From Lysobacter firmicutimachus (lineage in GTDB: Bacteria > Pseudomonadota > Gammaproteobacteria > Xanthomonadales > Xanthomonadaceae): a stretch of 64,000 nucleotides of DNA. The position numbers and the translations under genes are program-made. The notes beneath the pieces were generated by a model, which was given only the letters and a program-made list of their open reading frames with translations, was not told where the DNA came from and did no database searches. The stretch's first letter is position 1. The number at the start of each line of letters is the position of its first letter. Of this stretch, positions 47,825-56,245 are shown piece by piece. The DNA is taken from positions 3,410,001-3,474,000 of the forward strand of contig NZ_JBANDL010000002.1 in NCBI RefSeq assembly GCF_037027445.1, written 5' to 3'.

Positions 47825-49269
47825 TGAGCCAGATGCGCGCGGAAATCAGGCCTCTGCTCGAAGATTTGGCGCACCAGGACGGACTACCGCCCAACGCGGT
47901 GTCCGATCTTGAGGCGACGATCGCCAGTTCGCCCTATTTGCAGAACGTCATGGCGAGCGCCATCAAAGGCGGAACGTTGAAGCATCTGGCCATCACCGAC
48001 GCTCCGCACGAAGGCGGGCGCTATGTAGGCTCCAGCGGAACGATCAACCTGGACGTCGACAACTTCAATTCGAGCCAGTCCCGAAGCTTGCTGGCTCATC
48101 GCGACAACTTGGCGGTCGTACTGGGGCACGAAGCGGGGCACGCCCTGCTGGCCGATGCGGAACTGCGCGAGCGCTACAAGCTGAGTTACGAGACAACCGA
48201 TGCCATCCGGGCCGCTTCGCGCGACGGTACTGCAGCCGACCTGACCGCTTCGGTGGAACGTTACCTTAGCTTCACCAGAAGAAATGAGGCGCTGGCTGAG
48301 TTGATCGGCCTCAATTCCCTCGCCAGCCGCACGACCGGCGGCGTCGCCGCCGCATTCGATCGCGATAAATTCCTGGCCCGGGCAGATCCATCGACACCCT
48401 GCATCGAGAACGGGATTCTGGCCAAAGGCATCGCACTAGGCGAAGGCGGCATCCAGTTCACCGGAAACAAGCTCGTAAGCCCCGCCGTGGAGGCCGTGGC
48501 GCAATGCTATACGGACAACGCCTCAAGCTTGGGGCAGCATGGCGACTCCGGCTATCGGGCGTACTACGGAGGCGGCCTCATGGAGACCCTGTACGAGGCC
48601 CGTCGGGAATACGCCAAGGGGACGACGATGCACGTCCCCGATATCGAACTCGATCTGGCAAAACTGAAGTTGGATCCACGCAAGATCGAACGCGCTGGGG
48701 TGGACCTGGGTGGCCGCGGAAACTCTTTCGACTTTGTCGACACCAGCGCCGGCCGCCGCGAGTACGAATCCGTATCTCACACCCACTCAGGGCGATCGAC
48801 ACAGTCGACAAATCCGCGCGAGCCAGTGGCCAGAAACGAGACACCGGACGCGCCCACCTTCCGAGCGGACCATCCCGATCACCCCGACCACCCCGCGTTC
48901 GACAGCATCCGAGCGACGGTACGCGCCGACGGCAGATGGGACGATGCGCAATCCAGCAATATCGCAGCTGCACTACTTCGCGAACACAAGGCCGATCCGC
49001 TCAGCCATCGGCTCGACCGCGTAGTCATCGGCAACACGACCGCGCAGGGCGAGACCAACGTGTTCGCGGTCTACGCGCCGCACGGCGACAAAGATCCGTT
49101 CTTCACTACACGAGTGGAAATGAATGCAGCGGCTCAGATTCCTGCCGAACGCAACCTCGAACAGGTCGAGCAGATCAACCGGCGACATATCCAAAAACAT
49201 CATCTATCCGAGCAACTGGACACACAGATCCAGACTCAGAACCCGACACGGACATTGACACCGTACTAG
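47824..49269 (+). CDS. Candidate X-T4SS antibacterial effector: HExxH domain plus XVIPCD-like C-terminus
   Basis: 481 residues without a signal peptide. The N-terminal domain has HEAGHALLADAE (His102, Glu103, His106), and a possible third zinc ligand about 50 residues later in RRNEALAELIGLNS (Glu155 or Glu159), a gluzincin-like layout. A middle linker follows. Residues about 349-455 resemble XVIPCD, the VirD4-binding secretion signal of Xanthomonadales T4SS effectors: DHPDHPDHPAFDSIR, the DRVVIGNTTAQGETNVFAVY strand region, DPFFTTRVEMNAAAQIPAER and NLEQVEQINRR. It is coupled to the lipoprotein gene. No T4SS genes lie in this window, so the machine would be elsewhere. The predicted target is a periplasmic substrate of rival cells. 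Confidence 0.78.
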   Translation: MSQMRAEIRPLLEDLAHQDGLPPNAVSDLEATIASSPYLQNVMASAIKGGTLKHLAITDAPHEGGRYVGSSGTINLDVDNFNSSQSRSLLAHRDNLAVVLGHEAGHALLADAELRERYKLSYETTDAIRAASRDGTAADLTASVERYLSFTRRNEALAELIGLNSLASRTTGGVAAAFDRDKFLARADPSTPCIENGILAKGIALGEGGIQFTGNKLVSPAVEAVAQCYTDNASSLGQHGDSGYRAYYGGGLMETLYEARREYAKGTTMHVPDIELDLAKLKLDPRKIERAGVDLGGRGNSFDFVDTSAGRREYESVSHTHSGRSTQSTNPREPVARNETPDAPTFRADHPDHPDHPAFDSIRATVRADGRWDDAQSSNIAAALLREHKADPLSHRLDRVVIGNTTAQGETNVFAVYAPHGDKDPFFTTRVEMNAAAQIPAERNLEQVEQINRRHIQKHHLSEQLDTQIQTQNPTRTLTPY

Positions 49270-49341
49270 CCAGTCGACAATACCTACTGTCAGTCCAAGC
49301 TTCTCAACCTAATCCGAATAGTTTCGGAACACAGAAGCAGC

Positions 49342-50103
49342 TCATCCCCCCTCCCCAGGAAGGTCTTTGGCATGCATAGGGCAGCGTCGAATGGGTTTTC
49401 CCATCAGAAAATAGCGCATACCAGGAATCTTGAGTGTGCGCCAGAGCAGGTCAGCCAAATCATAAGGCAAGCTCAAGTACCGATGAATCCAATCGAGCAT
49501 ATTCGGGATGGATTGGCGCCTGACTTTTCGTTCGGATATCCGCCTACCATCCAGCGTCAGCGCCACTTTATGATGGGTGTAAGCATTTCTTTCCTCATTA
49601 ATGAACTTGAGGGACTCATAAAGCGCCCCACCTTTCGGAAATGAGTACCCATCCGCCCACAATTTAGGCGCGGAACTCCATTTCTCTAAAAATGTTGCAC
49701 GCTCGACAAAAGCAAAAATCTCGTAACTCCCAAGCGAAGCGAGTTTAGTCGCAACCACATCATTAATGATTGCTTCGCAGAGCGAGTGCGACAGAAGCAA
49801 AGAAGTAACATACTCAGACAAGACCGACTCACCCAAGGCGCTCGTTCGTTGAAAGGCTGGTTCAGCTGCCATACGAATCTGACCTTCCACAAACTCTCGA
49901 AGCGAATCGTCTTGCTCCACTTGCGGCAAATAGCTTGCTATCACGCGTGCCCGGATCAAGTCTACCGGCTCCGGCGCAAAGTTCTCCCAAGAAAATCTGA
50001 GCTTTTCATACTCAGCCCATCTTGCTCGGACCGCGAATTCCAGGGACCAGTGATCCCCCGACGACTCAATTTTTGGCACGTACTGGTGCGTGACATCGCT
50101 CAT
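49342..50103 (-). CDS. HEPN-like hypothetical protein, low GC
   Basis: 253 residues, all-helical by eye. INEERNAYTHHKV (residues 168-180) contains RNAYTH, the R-x4-H pattern of HEPN ribonuclease-like domains, and an upstream helix SLCEAIINDVVATKLASLG suits that fold. Composition is far less GC-rich than the genome, implying recent acquisition. It is convergent with the effector gene. HEPN proteins are frequent in toxin-antitoxin and phage-defence loci, but no partner is visible here, so the role is open. Confidence 0.7.
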   Translation of the reverse strand: MSDVTHQYVPKIESSGDHWSLEFAVRARWAEYEKLRFSWENFAPEPVDLIRARVIASYLPQVEQDDSLREFVEGQIRMAAEPAFQRTSALGESVLSEYVTSLLLSHSLCEAIINDVVATKLASLGSYEIFAFVERATFLEKWSSAPKLWADGYSFPKGGALYESLKFINEERNAYTHHKVALTLDGRRISERKVRRQSIPNMLDWIHRYLSLPYDLADLLWRTLKIPGMRYFLMGKPIRRCPMHAKDLPGEGG

Positions 50104-50167
50104 ACATAACCCTGGACTCCGTTTCCGCTAGCTTTAAATTGCGTCGATCATTAGCCGATCTAACTGG

Positions 50168-50192
50168 CGCCCTTTGATTAACAGTCAAATGC
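50168..50192 (-). other. tRNA-Asn anticodon-arm-like relic
   Basis: On the minus strand AGCATTTGACTGTTAATCAA shows a 5-bp stem (TTTGA/TCAAA) with loop CTGTTAA, an Asn GTT anticodon loop. No acceptor or T arm accompanies it. Possibly a remnant attachment site at the edge of the low-GC segment. Confidence 0.35.
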
Positions 50193-50407
50193 TTCAGTTG
50201 CAAGGCCGTCAATGCCTTTGCGCCTACACTCTAAATGCCGCAGCGCCGCACATCACCCCGTGAATCCGGTCACGGCGACCGCTCGGCAGGCATGCCATAA
50301 ACAGGCCGCCGGGCTGCGTCCGGCAGGAGTTCCTCTCTCGCCACCCGAGCCTCGTCCGTCCGCGTCAGTGCGCGTGCGGCGGCGCCCCACGAAAACGGAG
50401 TTTCGCC

Positions 50408-50614
50408 ATGACCCGATCGCAATCCCTGCTCGCCGTCTGCGCCCTGGTGTTCGGCGGTGCGTTCTCGATCGCCACGACCCAGGCCGCGCCGCCGTGTCCG
50501 GAGTGCTATTACCCGTATCGCGCCTGCATGCGCGCGGCGACCACCACGGCCGAGCAGCAGGCTTGCCAGGCCGAGTACCACGAATGCGTCGGGATGTTCT
50601 GCTCGATTCCCTGA
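50408..50614 (+). CDS. Small secreted cysteine-rich protein
   Basis: 68 residues with a signal peptide (SLLAVCALVFGGAFSIATTQ, cleaved near QAAPP). The mature peptide of about 40 residues has six cysteines (CPEC, RACMR, QACQAE, HECVGMFC), suggesting disulfide-stabilised folding outside the cytoplasm. The spacing C-x2-C-x6-C-x13-C-x6-C-x4-C is approximate by eye. Short length and GC context make the function unknown; no ribosome site stands out beyond GGAG further upstream. Confidence 0.7.
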   Translation: MTRSQSLLAVCALVFGGAFSIATTQAAPPCPECYYPYRACMRAATTTAEQQACQAEYHECVGMFCSIP

Positions 50615-50689
50615 GCCGACGCCCCGATGCGCAGCGCGCCGCGGCGGCGCCGGTTCGCCGGCGTCCGCTGCGGCTTGCTGACGACCGGG

Positions 50690-51385
50690 TCAGGCGAGGC
50701 CGCGACGTGCGGCCGGCCAGGCCGCGCCGAGGTAGCAGCCCAGCCACAGCAGCAGCGCCAGGCGCTGCGCCGGCGGCGCGGCGAGCAGGCGCAGTTCCGA
50801 AGCGGCCATGAGCGCCAGCACCGCGCCGCCGCCGCTCCAGACCAGCGCGGTCAGCGCCGGCCTCGCCTGGCGCACGCCCAGCCCGAGCAAGGCCGCGCCG
50901 GGCACGAACGCCAGCCACCACAGCATCCACATCGCCGCATGCAAACGGCTGGCGCGGGCATCGAGGTCGCTGGGGTCCAGGGGCAACAGGCCTTGCCCGG
51001 CCCAGGCCAGCGCCGACAGGGCGCACAACCAGGCGCCGATGCGCGCGGCGGCGCCGAGCGCGTCGTAGCGTTCGCGCAGGCGCCAGGCCAGCACGGCCAG
51101 CAGCAGGCCGGGGACGACGAAGCCGAACAGGTTGAACGCGGCCGCGCGCTCGATGCCCTGCGCGCCGAGCAGCCCGGGCGGATGGCGCCAATGCGAATAG
51201 CCGTCGAGCGCGGCGCCGAAACCGAGCAAGGCGCCGAGGCAGCACACGGCCGCGAGCAGGGCCAAGGCCGGTTCGAGCCGCGGACGCGGGTTTGCCGAAT
51301 TCGATGCTTGCGCCGCCGCTGCGCCGGCGGCGGCGGAAGCGCCCGGCGTCGCCGGGCCGGGCCTGGATGAGCGTTTCATCGCCAC
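50690..51385 (-). CDS. DUF998 family membrane protein
   Basis: 231-residue polytopic membrane protein with about six helices (ALALLAAVCCLGALLGFGAA, FNLFGFVVPGLLLAVLAW, LALLLWLGCYLGAAW). The features SHWRHPPGLLG, FNLFGFVVPG and HAAMWMLWW resemble the DUF998 family of unknown function. The first 35 residues are Ala/Pro-rich and may be dispensable. Divergent from the thioredoxin gene. Confidence 0.75.
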   Translation of the reverse strand: MAMKRSSRPGPATPGASAAAGAAAAQASNSANPRPRLEPALALLAAVCCLGALLGFGAALDGYSHWRHPPGLLGAQGIERAAAFNLFGFVVPGLLLAVLAWRLRERYDALGAAARIGAWLCALSALAWAGQGLLPLDPSDLDARASRLHAAMWMLWWLAFVPGAALLGLGVRQARPALTALVWSGGGAVLALMAASELRLLAAPPAQRLALLLWLGCYLGAAWPAARRGLA

Positions 51386-51494
51386 ATGCTAGCGTGCGCA
51401 CCGATCCGGCGCGCTTGCCTTGCGTCCGCGCCGCCCCCACCTCCGGATTCGAACCGCGCGGACTTTGCGCGCCGAACCCTTGAAGAGCCAGCCG

Positions 51495-52361
51495 ATGACC
51501 GCCACCGCCCTGCCCCACGTCTTCGACGCCACCACCGAACGTTTCCAGGAAGAGGTGCTGCAGAAATCGCTGCAGACGCCGGTGCTGGTCGACTTCTGGG
51601 CCGATTGGTGCCAGCCGTGCAAGGTGCTGGGGCCGATCCTGGAAAAGCTGGCCGGCGAGTACAACGGCGCGTTCGAACTGGCCAAGGTCGACGTCGAAGC
51701 CGAGCAGCAACTCGGCGCGGCGTTCCAGATCCGTTCGATTCCGACCGTGTTCCTGATCAAGGGCGGCCAGTTGGTCGACGGTTTCGCCGAAGCGCTGCCG
51801 GAAAGCGCGGTGCGCGAATTCCTCAAGCACCACGGCATCGAGCCGGGCGAGGCGCCGGCCGATGCCGAACCGGCCGAGGCCGCGCCGGTGGACCCGCATG
51901 CCGAGGTGGTGCGCCTGCGCCGCGAAGTCGCCGAGCAGCCGGACAAGCCCGAGCTGCAGCTCGACCTGGCCCTGGCCCTGCTCGCCACCGGCGCCGCGCA
52001 GGAGTCGGAACAATTGCTCGACAGCCTGCCGGCGAACCTGGCCACCGACGACCGCAGCCTGCGCGCCCGCGCGCGGCTGGGCTTCCTCGCCGTGACCCGC
52101 GACGCGCCGCCGCTGGAGACCCTGGAGGCGGCCCTCGCCGCGCAGCCGGACGATCTGCAGGCGCGCTACCTGCTCGGCGCACGCCTGATCGCCGCCGGCC
52201 GCGACCAGGCCGGCCTGGACCAGTTCATCGAATTGCTGCGGCGCGACCGCAGCTACCAGGAAGGCCTGCCGCGCAAGGCCCTGATCGACGCCTTCCGGGT
52301 GGTCGAGGACGCCGATCTGGTCGGCCAGTACCGGCGCAAGATGGCGTCGCTGCTGTTCTAA
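51495..52361 (+). CDS. Thioredoxin-domain co-chaperone (CnoX/YbbN-like)
   Basis: 288 residues. The N-terminal thioredoxin fold has active-site FWADWCQPCKVLGPIL (residues about 33-48) and the cis-proline region IRSIPTVFLIKGG. After a Pro/Ala-rich linker comes a tetratricopeptide-like C-terminal half (LQLDLALALLATGAAQESEQ, LQARYLLGARLIAAGRDQAG). This is the YbbN/CnoX architecture, a holdase that protects proteins from oxidation and passes them to GroEL. E. coli YbbN has SxxC; the full CxxC here should be redox-active. Start ATG at 51495. Confidence 0.92.
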   Translation: MTATALPHVFDATTERFQEEVLQKSLQTPVLVDFWADWCQPCKVLGPILEKLAGEYNGAFELAKVDVEAEQQLGAAFQIRSIPTVFLIKGGQLVDGFAEALPESAVREFLKHHGIEPGEAPADAEPAEAAPVDPHAEVVRLRREVAEQPDKPELQLDLALALLATGAAQESEQLLDSLPANLATDDRSLRARARLGFLAVTRDAPPLETLEAALAAQPDDLQARYLLGARLIAAGRDQAGLDQFIELLRRDRSYQEGLPRKALIDAFRVVEDADLVGQYRRKMASLLF

Positions 52362-52401
52362 GCCTGCGCCCCGGGGCCGGCCGCGCCGCCCGGGGTTGAC
52401 T

Positions 52402-52415
52402 ATACGCATGCGTAT
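52402..52415. promoter_or_regulatory. 14-bp perfect palindrome before DUF4442 gene
   Basis: ATACGCATGCGTAT directly follows TTGAC (52396-52400) and lies 58 bp before the ATG at 52473. Its position overlapping a possible -35 region suggests an operator; the binding protein is unknown. Confidence 0.45.
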
Positions 52416-52472
52416 GGCAGGATGGCGGGGCTTCGATTTCCGCCCTCCCCGCCTCGCCTGCTTGTCGCCCGC

Positions 52473-52925
52473 ATGAAAGCCAGCACCCTGCGCCACGGCC
52501 TCAATCTGTGGCCGCCGTTCCTGTTCTCCGGCATCCACGTCGCCGCGATCGCGCCGGATTACCGGCATGCCGCGGTCGAGCTGCGGATGCGGCCGTGGAA
52601 CCGCAACTACGTCGGCACTCACTTCGGCGGCAGCCTGTTCGCGATGACCGATCCGTTCTGGATGCTGTTGGCGCTGCAGGCGCTGGGCAAGGATTACATC
52701 GTCTGGGACCGCGCCGGCTCGATCGAATTCGTCAAGCCCGGCCGCGGCACGGTGCGCGCCGAATTCGCCCTGGACGAGACGATCCTGGACGAATTGCGCG
52801 CCGCCACCGCCGGCGGCGAGAAATACCTGCGCTGGTTCGACACCGACGTGGTCGATGGCGACGGCGAGGTCGTCGCCAAGATCCGCAAACAACTGTACGT
52901 GCGGCGCAAGCGCGACAAACGCTGA
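52473..52925 (+). CDS. DUF4442 hotdog-fold thioesterase-like protein
   Basis: 150 residues from the ATG at 52473 (MKASTLRHGLNLWPPFLFSG). The N-terminal NLWPPFLFSGIHVAAIAPDY and NRNYVGTHFGGSLFAMTDPF segments match DUF4442, a hotdog-fold family related to acyl-CoA thioesterases. Cytoplasmic. The palindrome at 52402-52415 may regulate it. Substrate unknown. Confidence 0.87.
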   Translation: MKASTLRHGLNLWPPFLFSGIHVAAIAPDYRHAAVELRMRPWNRNYVGTHFGGSLFAMTDPFWMLLALQALGKDYIVWDRAGSIEFVKPGRGTVRAEFALDETILDELRAATAGGEKYLRWFDTDVVDGDGEVVAKIRKQLYVRRKRDKR

Positions 52926-53090
52926 CGTCGCCCTAACGCCCCAAGCCCCAAGCTGTGACCGCGTTCGCAAGGCGAATCGCGGCGGCGTCCGATTGCGCTC
53001 CCCTTGTCATCACGGTCGGATAACAGACACACTAGCTCGAATGCGGGCACTGGCGGCGGGATTGCCGACCGGTCGCGATATGGGGCCGCG

Positions 53091-55115
53091 ATGTCCATCA
53101 CGAACGATCAAACCGAAGGCGCGAGCGCTCCGATGCCGGAGATTCCGGGCTATCGGCTGCGCGAGATCATCAACCACGGCGCTCTGTCGACCGTCTACCT
53201 GGGCGAGCAGGCCGCGCTCGGTCGCGAAGTCGCGATCAAGATCATGCTGCCGCACGCGCTGGCCGACGAGGTCAGCCGGCGCCGGTTCGAGAACGAAGTG
53301 CGCACGATCGCGCGCCTGGAACATCCCAACGTGGTCGGCATCCACGAAGTCGGGCGCACCCGCGAGGGCCTGCCCTACTACGCCATGCCGTATCTGCCGC
53401 GCGGCCACCTGGGCAAGCGCATCGAACGCGGCTTCGCCGGCGGCGAGCGCGACGTGCTGGCGATCGTCGAACCGCTGCTGGCGGCGCTGGAATACGCCCA
53501 CGCCCGCGGCGTCGTGCATCGCGACGTCAAGGCCGAGAACGTGCTGTTCGACATCGCCGAGCGGCCGCTGCTGGCCGACTTCGGCATCGCCCTGCGCCGC
53601 GGCTACGGCGCGCGCATGACCGCGACCGGGCTGGCGGTCGGCAGCACCGCCTACATGGCGCCGGAGCAGGCGCGCGGCGAAGACGTCGACGGCCGCGCCG
53701 ACCTCTACAGCCTCGGCGTGCTGATCTGGGAAATGCTGACCGGACGGCTGCCGTTCGAAGCGCCCGATGCGCTGTCGATGGCCGTGATGCACGCGCAGGA
53801 CCCGATCCCGAAGCTGCCGCCGGCGCTGAAGCACTGGCAGCGCTTCATGAACCGCGCTCTGGCCAAGCAGCCCGAGCAGCGTTTTGCCGACGCCGCGGAA
53901 ATGGCCGCGGCGATCGGCGAGATCAAGCACCGCGGCGAGATGTCCGCGTTCGCGCGCGGCATGAGCCATCTGCGGCCGCTCAAGCGCTGGGCCACGCCGG
54001 CCTGGGCCGGGCTGGCGGTGGTCGCGATCGCCCTGGTGACCCTGGCCTTCGGCCTCAACCGGGTCGAACAAGACGGTTTCTTCCGCGCCCAGGCGCCGGC
54101 GACGGATGCGGCGCGCAACGCCGCGGCCGATCCGGACCCGACCCAGGCGATGATGGCGCCGCTGCCGACCGCGCCGCTGCAGGATTCGCTGCAATCGGCG
54201 CGCAACTACATCGCCCAGGGCCGCCTGGCTGCGCCGGCCGACGCCAACGCCTACAACAGCCTGCTCACCGCCTGGCATCTGGACAGCACCAGTCCGGAAG
54301 TCGCCGCGGTGGTCGAGGAACTGACCCAGGCCTTCGCCGAGGAAATGGCCCGCGACCTGCGCGAAGGCCGCGACCAGCGCGCCCGCGAACACCTGGTCAA
54401 CGCCACCGCGCTCGGCCAGCAGACCGGCACCGCCGATTCGCCGGCCCAGCGCAGCTTGCGCGAGAAGGCGTCCGTCGCATTGGAGGCCCGGCTCGAACAG
54501 GCCGCGCGACGCGGCGACGGCGCCGACGCCGGCAAGGTGATCGCCTTGGCCGAAGAGTTCGGCCTGCCGCGCAATGTCTCCACCCGGCTGGTCGCGCAGG
54601 CGCGCGGCATCGCCGGCGATGGCGCCATCGCGCGCGGCGCGCCGGGCGTCGCGGCGGCTACGCCGGCCGCCAGCGTCGCGGTCAGCTTCAATCCGCGTCC
54701 GGTCAGCCGCGGCGAGTACGCGCGCTTCGCCAACGCCAACGGCCGCCCCCCGGCGCTGTGCCGCGAACGCGTCTCGTTGTTGCGGGTGATCGCGCCCAAG
54801 GACTGGCGCGCGCCGGGCTTCGACCAGAGCGAGGCCGAGCCGGTGGTGTGCGTATCGATCGCCGACGCCGAGGCCTACGCGCGCTGGTACAGCCAGCAGA
54901 CCGGCCGCAGCTACCGTCTGCCGACCGCCGAAGAGGCCCAGCGCATGCCCGGCACCAGCGGCCGCGCCCTGTCGATGTGGTCCGCCGATTGCGGCCGCAA
55001 CTGCCAGCAGCGCCAGGTCGGCGGCACCTCCTGGCGCAGCCGCACCGCGCAGCGCCCGCTCAGCGGCGGCCGCGGCTACGACGACGTCGGCTTCCGCCTG
55101 GTGCGCGAACGCTGA
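53091..55115 (+). CDS. Membrane Ser/Thr kinase with C-terminal formylglycine-enzyme-like domain
   Basis: 674 residues. The kinase domain is at about 20-280: ATP loop INHGALSTVYLGEQ, catalytic Lys in VAIKIML, HRDVKAENVLF, DFGIAL and YMAPEQ, all residues for activity intact. One transmembrane helix is at about 300-322 (AWAGLAVVAIALVTLAFGL). A periplasmic helical region follows. The C-terminal part (about 528-672: VSRGEYARFANANGRPP, SIADAEAYARWYSQQTGRSY, GRGYDDVGFRLVRER) resembles the FGE-sulfatase/SUMF1 fold used as a sensor or binding module. The ATG at 53091 is preferred. Such fusions occur in xanthomonad signalling loci, some tied to type VI secretion; no such genes are adjacent. Confidence 0.9.
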   Translation: MSITNDQTEGASAPMPEIPGYRLREIINHGALSTVYLGEQAALGREVAIKIMLPHALADEVSRRRFENEVRTIARLEHPNVVGIHEVGRTREGLPYYAMPYLPRGHLGKRIERGFAGGERDVLAIVEPLLAALEYAHARGVVHRDVKAENVLFDIAERPLLADFGIALRRGYGARMTATGLAVGSTAYMAPEQARGEDVDGRADLYSLGVLIWEMLTGRLPFEAPDALSMAVMHAQDPIPKLPPALKHWQRFMNRALAKQPEQRFADAAEMAAAIGEIKHRGEMSAFARGMSHLRPLKRWATPAWAGLAVVAIALVTLAFGLNRVEQDGFFRAQAPATDAARNAAADPDPTQAMMAPLPTAPLQDSLQSARNYIAQGRLAAPADANAYNSLLTAWHLDSTSPEVAAVVEELTQAFAEEMARDLREGRDQRAREHLVNATALGQQTGTADSPAQRSLREKASVALEARLEQAARRGDGADAGKVIALAEEFGLPRNVSTRLVAQARGIAGDGAIARGAPGVAAATPAASVAVSFNPRPVSRGEYARFANANGRPPALCRERVSLLRVIAPKDWRAPGFDQSEAEPVVCVSIADAEAYARWYSQQTGRSYRLPTAEEAQRMPGTSGRALSMWSADCGRNCQQRQVGGTSWRSRTAQRPLSGGRGYDDVGFRLVRER

Positions 55116-55543
55116 GCGGCGACGGCCGCGGCGACGCGGCGGCGCCCCTGTAGGAGCGGCGTAAGCCGCGACCAACCGAAGCGACGCAATACCACGCCGT
55201 CCTCCGAAGCCGACGACTCCGCAGCCCCTTCCGATCTACCGGGCTTCAGCCACCGCGCTCGCATCCGCCGCTGCGGCTGTCGCGGCTGACGCCGCTCCTA
55301 CAAGGGGGCGTAAGCCGCGACCCACCGAAGCGACGCAATACCACGCCGTTCTCCGAAGCCGACGACTCCGCAGCCCCTTCCGATCTACCGGGCTTCGACC
55401 ACCGCGCTCGCATCCACCGCTGCGGCTGTCGCGGCTGACGCCGCTCCTACAGGGGCCGGCGCCGCCGCGGGCGGGGCGGTGCGCCCCCTTCCGAACCCAC
55501 GCCGCCATGCGGCTGCCGCGGCAGGGCCGTTAGAATCGGCGCC
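55116..55543. repeat. Two tandem GGAGCGGC-type palindromic repeats
   Basis: No gene is supported. Copy 1 (55148-55302) and copy 2 (55301-55451) are near-identical units of about 150 bp. Each is closed by TAGGAGCGGCGTAAGCCGCG-like and GGCTGACGCCGCTCCTAC-like inverted ends (the left end of copy 2 is eroded to AAGGGGGCGTAAGCCGCG). Shared interior: GAAGCGACGCAATACCACGC. Related copies occur at 25681-25852 and 58245-58936. Confidence 0.85.
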
Positions 55544-56245
55544 ATGCGCCCGCCCACTCTGCAACGCCTGTTCCTCACCGGCCTGCTGACCCTGTTGCCG
55601 ATCTGGCTGACTTGGGTCGTGGTCAAGTTCGTGTTCGTGATGCTGTCGGACATCAGCCGGCCCTTGATCGGGCCGCTGTTGCAAGACCTCGCGCTCGCCC
55701 ATCCGCAAGCGTTGTCCTGGCTCGGCTCCGAATGGGTGCAGACCGCGCTGGCCCTGATCGCGACCCTGGCGGTGATCCTGCTGTCCGGCGCGATGGCGCG
55801 GGTGGTGGTCGGCCAGACCGTGCTGCGCTGGTTCGAATCGCTGATCAAACGCGTGCCGCTGGCCAGCATCGTCTACGGCAGCGCGCGGCAATTGCTCGAT
55901 ATCCTGCAGACCAAGCCCGACGGCACCCAGCGCGTGGTGCTGATCGACTTCCCGCACAACGAGATGAAGTCGATCGGCTTCGTCACCAAGGTCCTGCGCG
56001 AAGCCGGCAGCGGCCGCGAACTGGCGGCGGTGTACGTGCCGACCACGCCCAATCCGACTTCCGGCTACCTGGAGATCGTGCCGGTGGAGAAGATCACCCC
56101 GACCGACTGGACCGTGGATCAGGCCATGAGCTTCATCATCTCCGGCGGCGCGGTGTCGCCGGCCTCGATTCCGTTCTCGGTGCCTTCCGCGGCCGATACC
56201 TTCCCCGCCGCACCCGCGGCGCCCGACATGGACCGTTCGCAATGA
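55544..56245 (+). CDS. DUF502 family membrane protein
   Basis: 233-residue inner-membrane protein with two N-terminal helices (FLTGLLTLLPIWLTWVVVKF and ALALIATLAVILLSGAMARV). It has the family segments LPIWLTWVVVKFVF, VPLASIVYGSARQLLDIL and VPTTPNPTSGYLEIVP, characteristic of DUF502. The function is unknown. Its stop overlaps the start of the next gene by 4 bp (ATGA), beginning a three-gene operon. Confidence 0.9.
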   Translation: MRPPTLQRLFLTGLLTLLPIWLTWVVVKFVFVMLSDISRPLIGPLLQDLALAHPQALSWLGSEWVQTALALIATLAVILLSGAMARVVVGQTVLRWFESLIKRVPLASIVYGSARQLLDILQTKPDGTQRVVLIDFPHNEMKSIGFVTKVLREAGSGRELAAVYVPTTPNPTSGYLEIVPVEKITPTDWTVDQAMSFIISGGAVSPASIPFSVPSAADTFPAAPAAPDMDRSQ

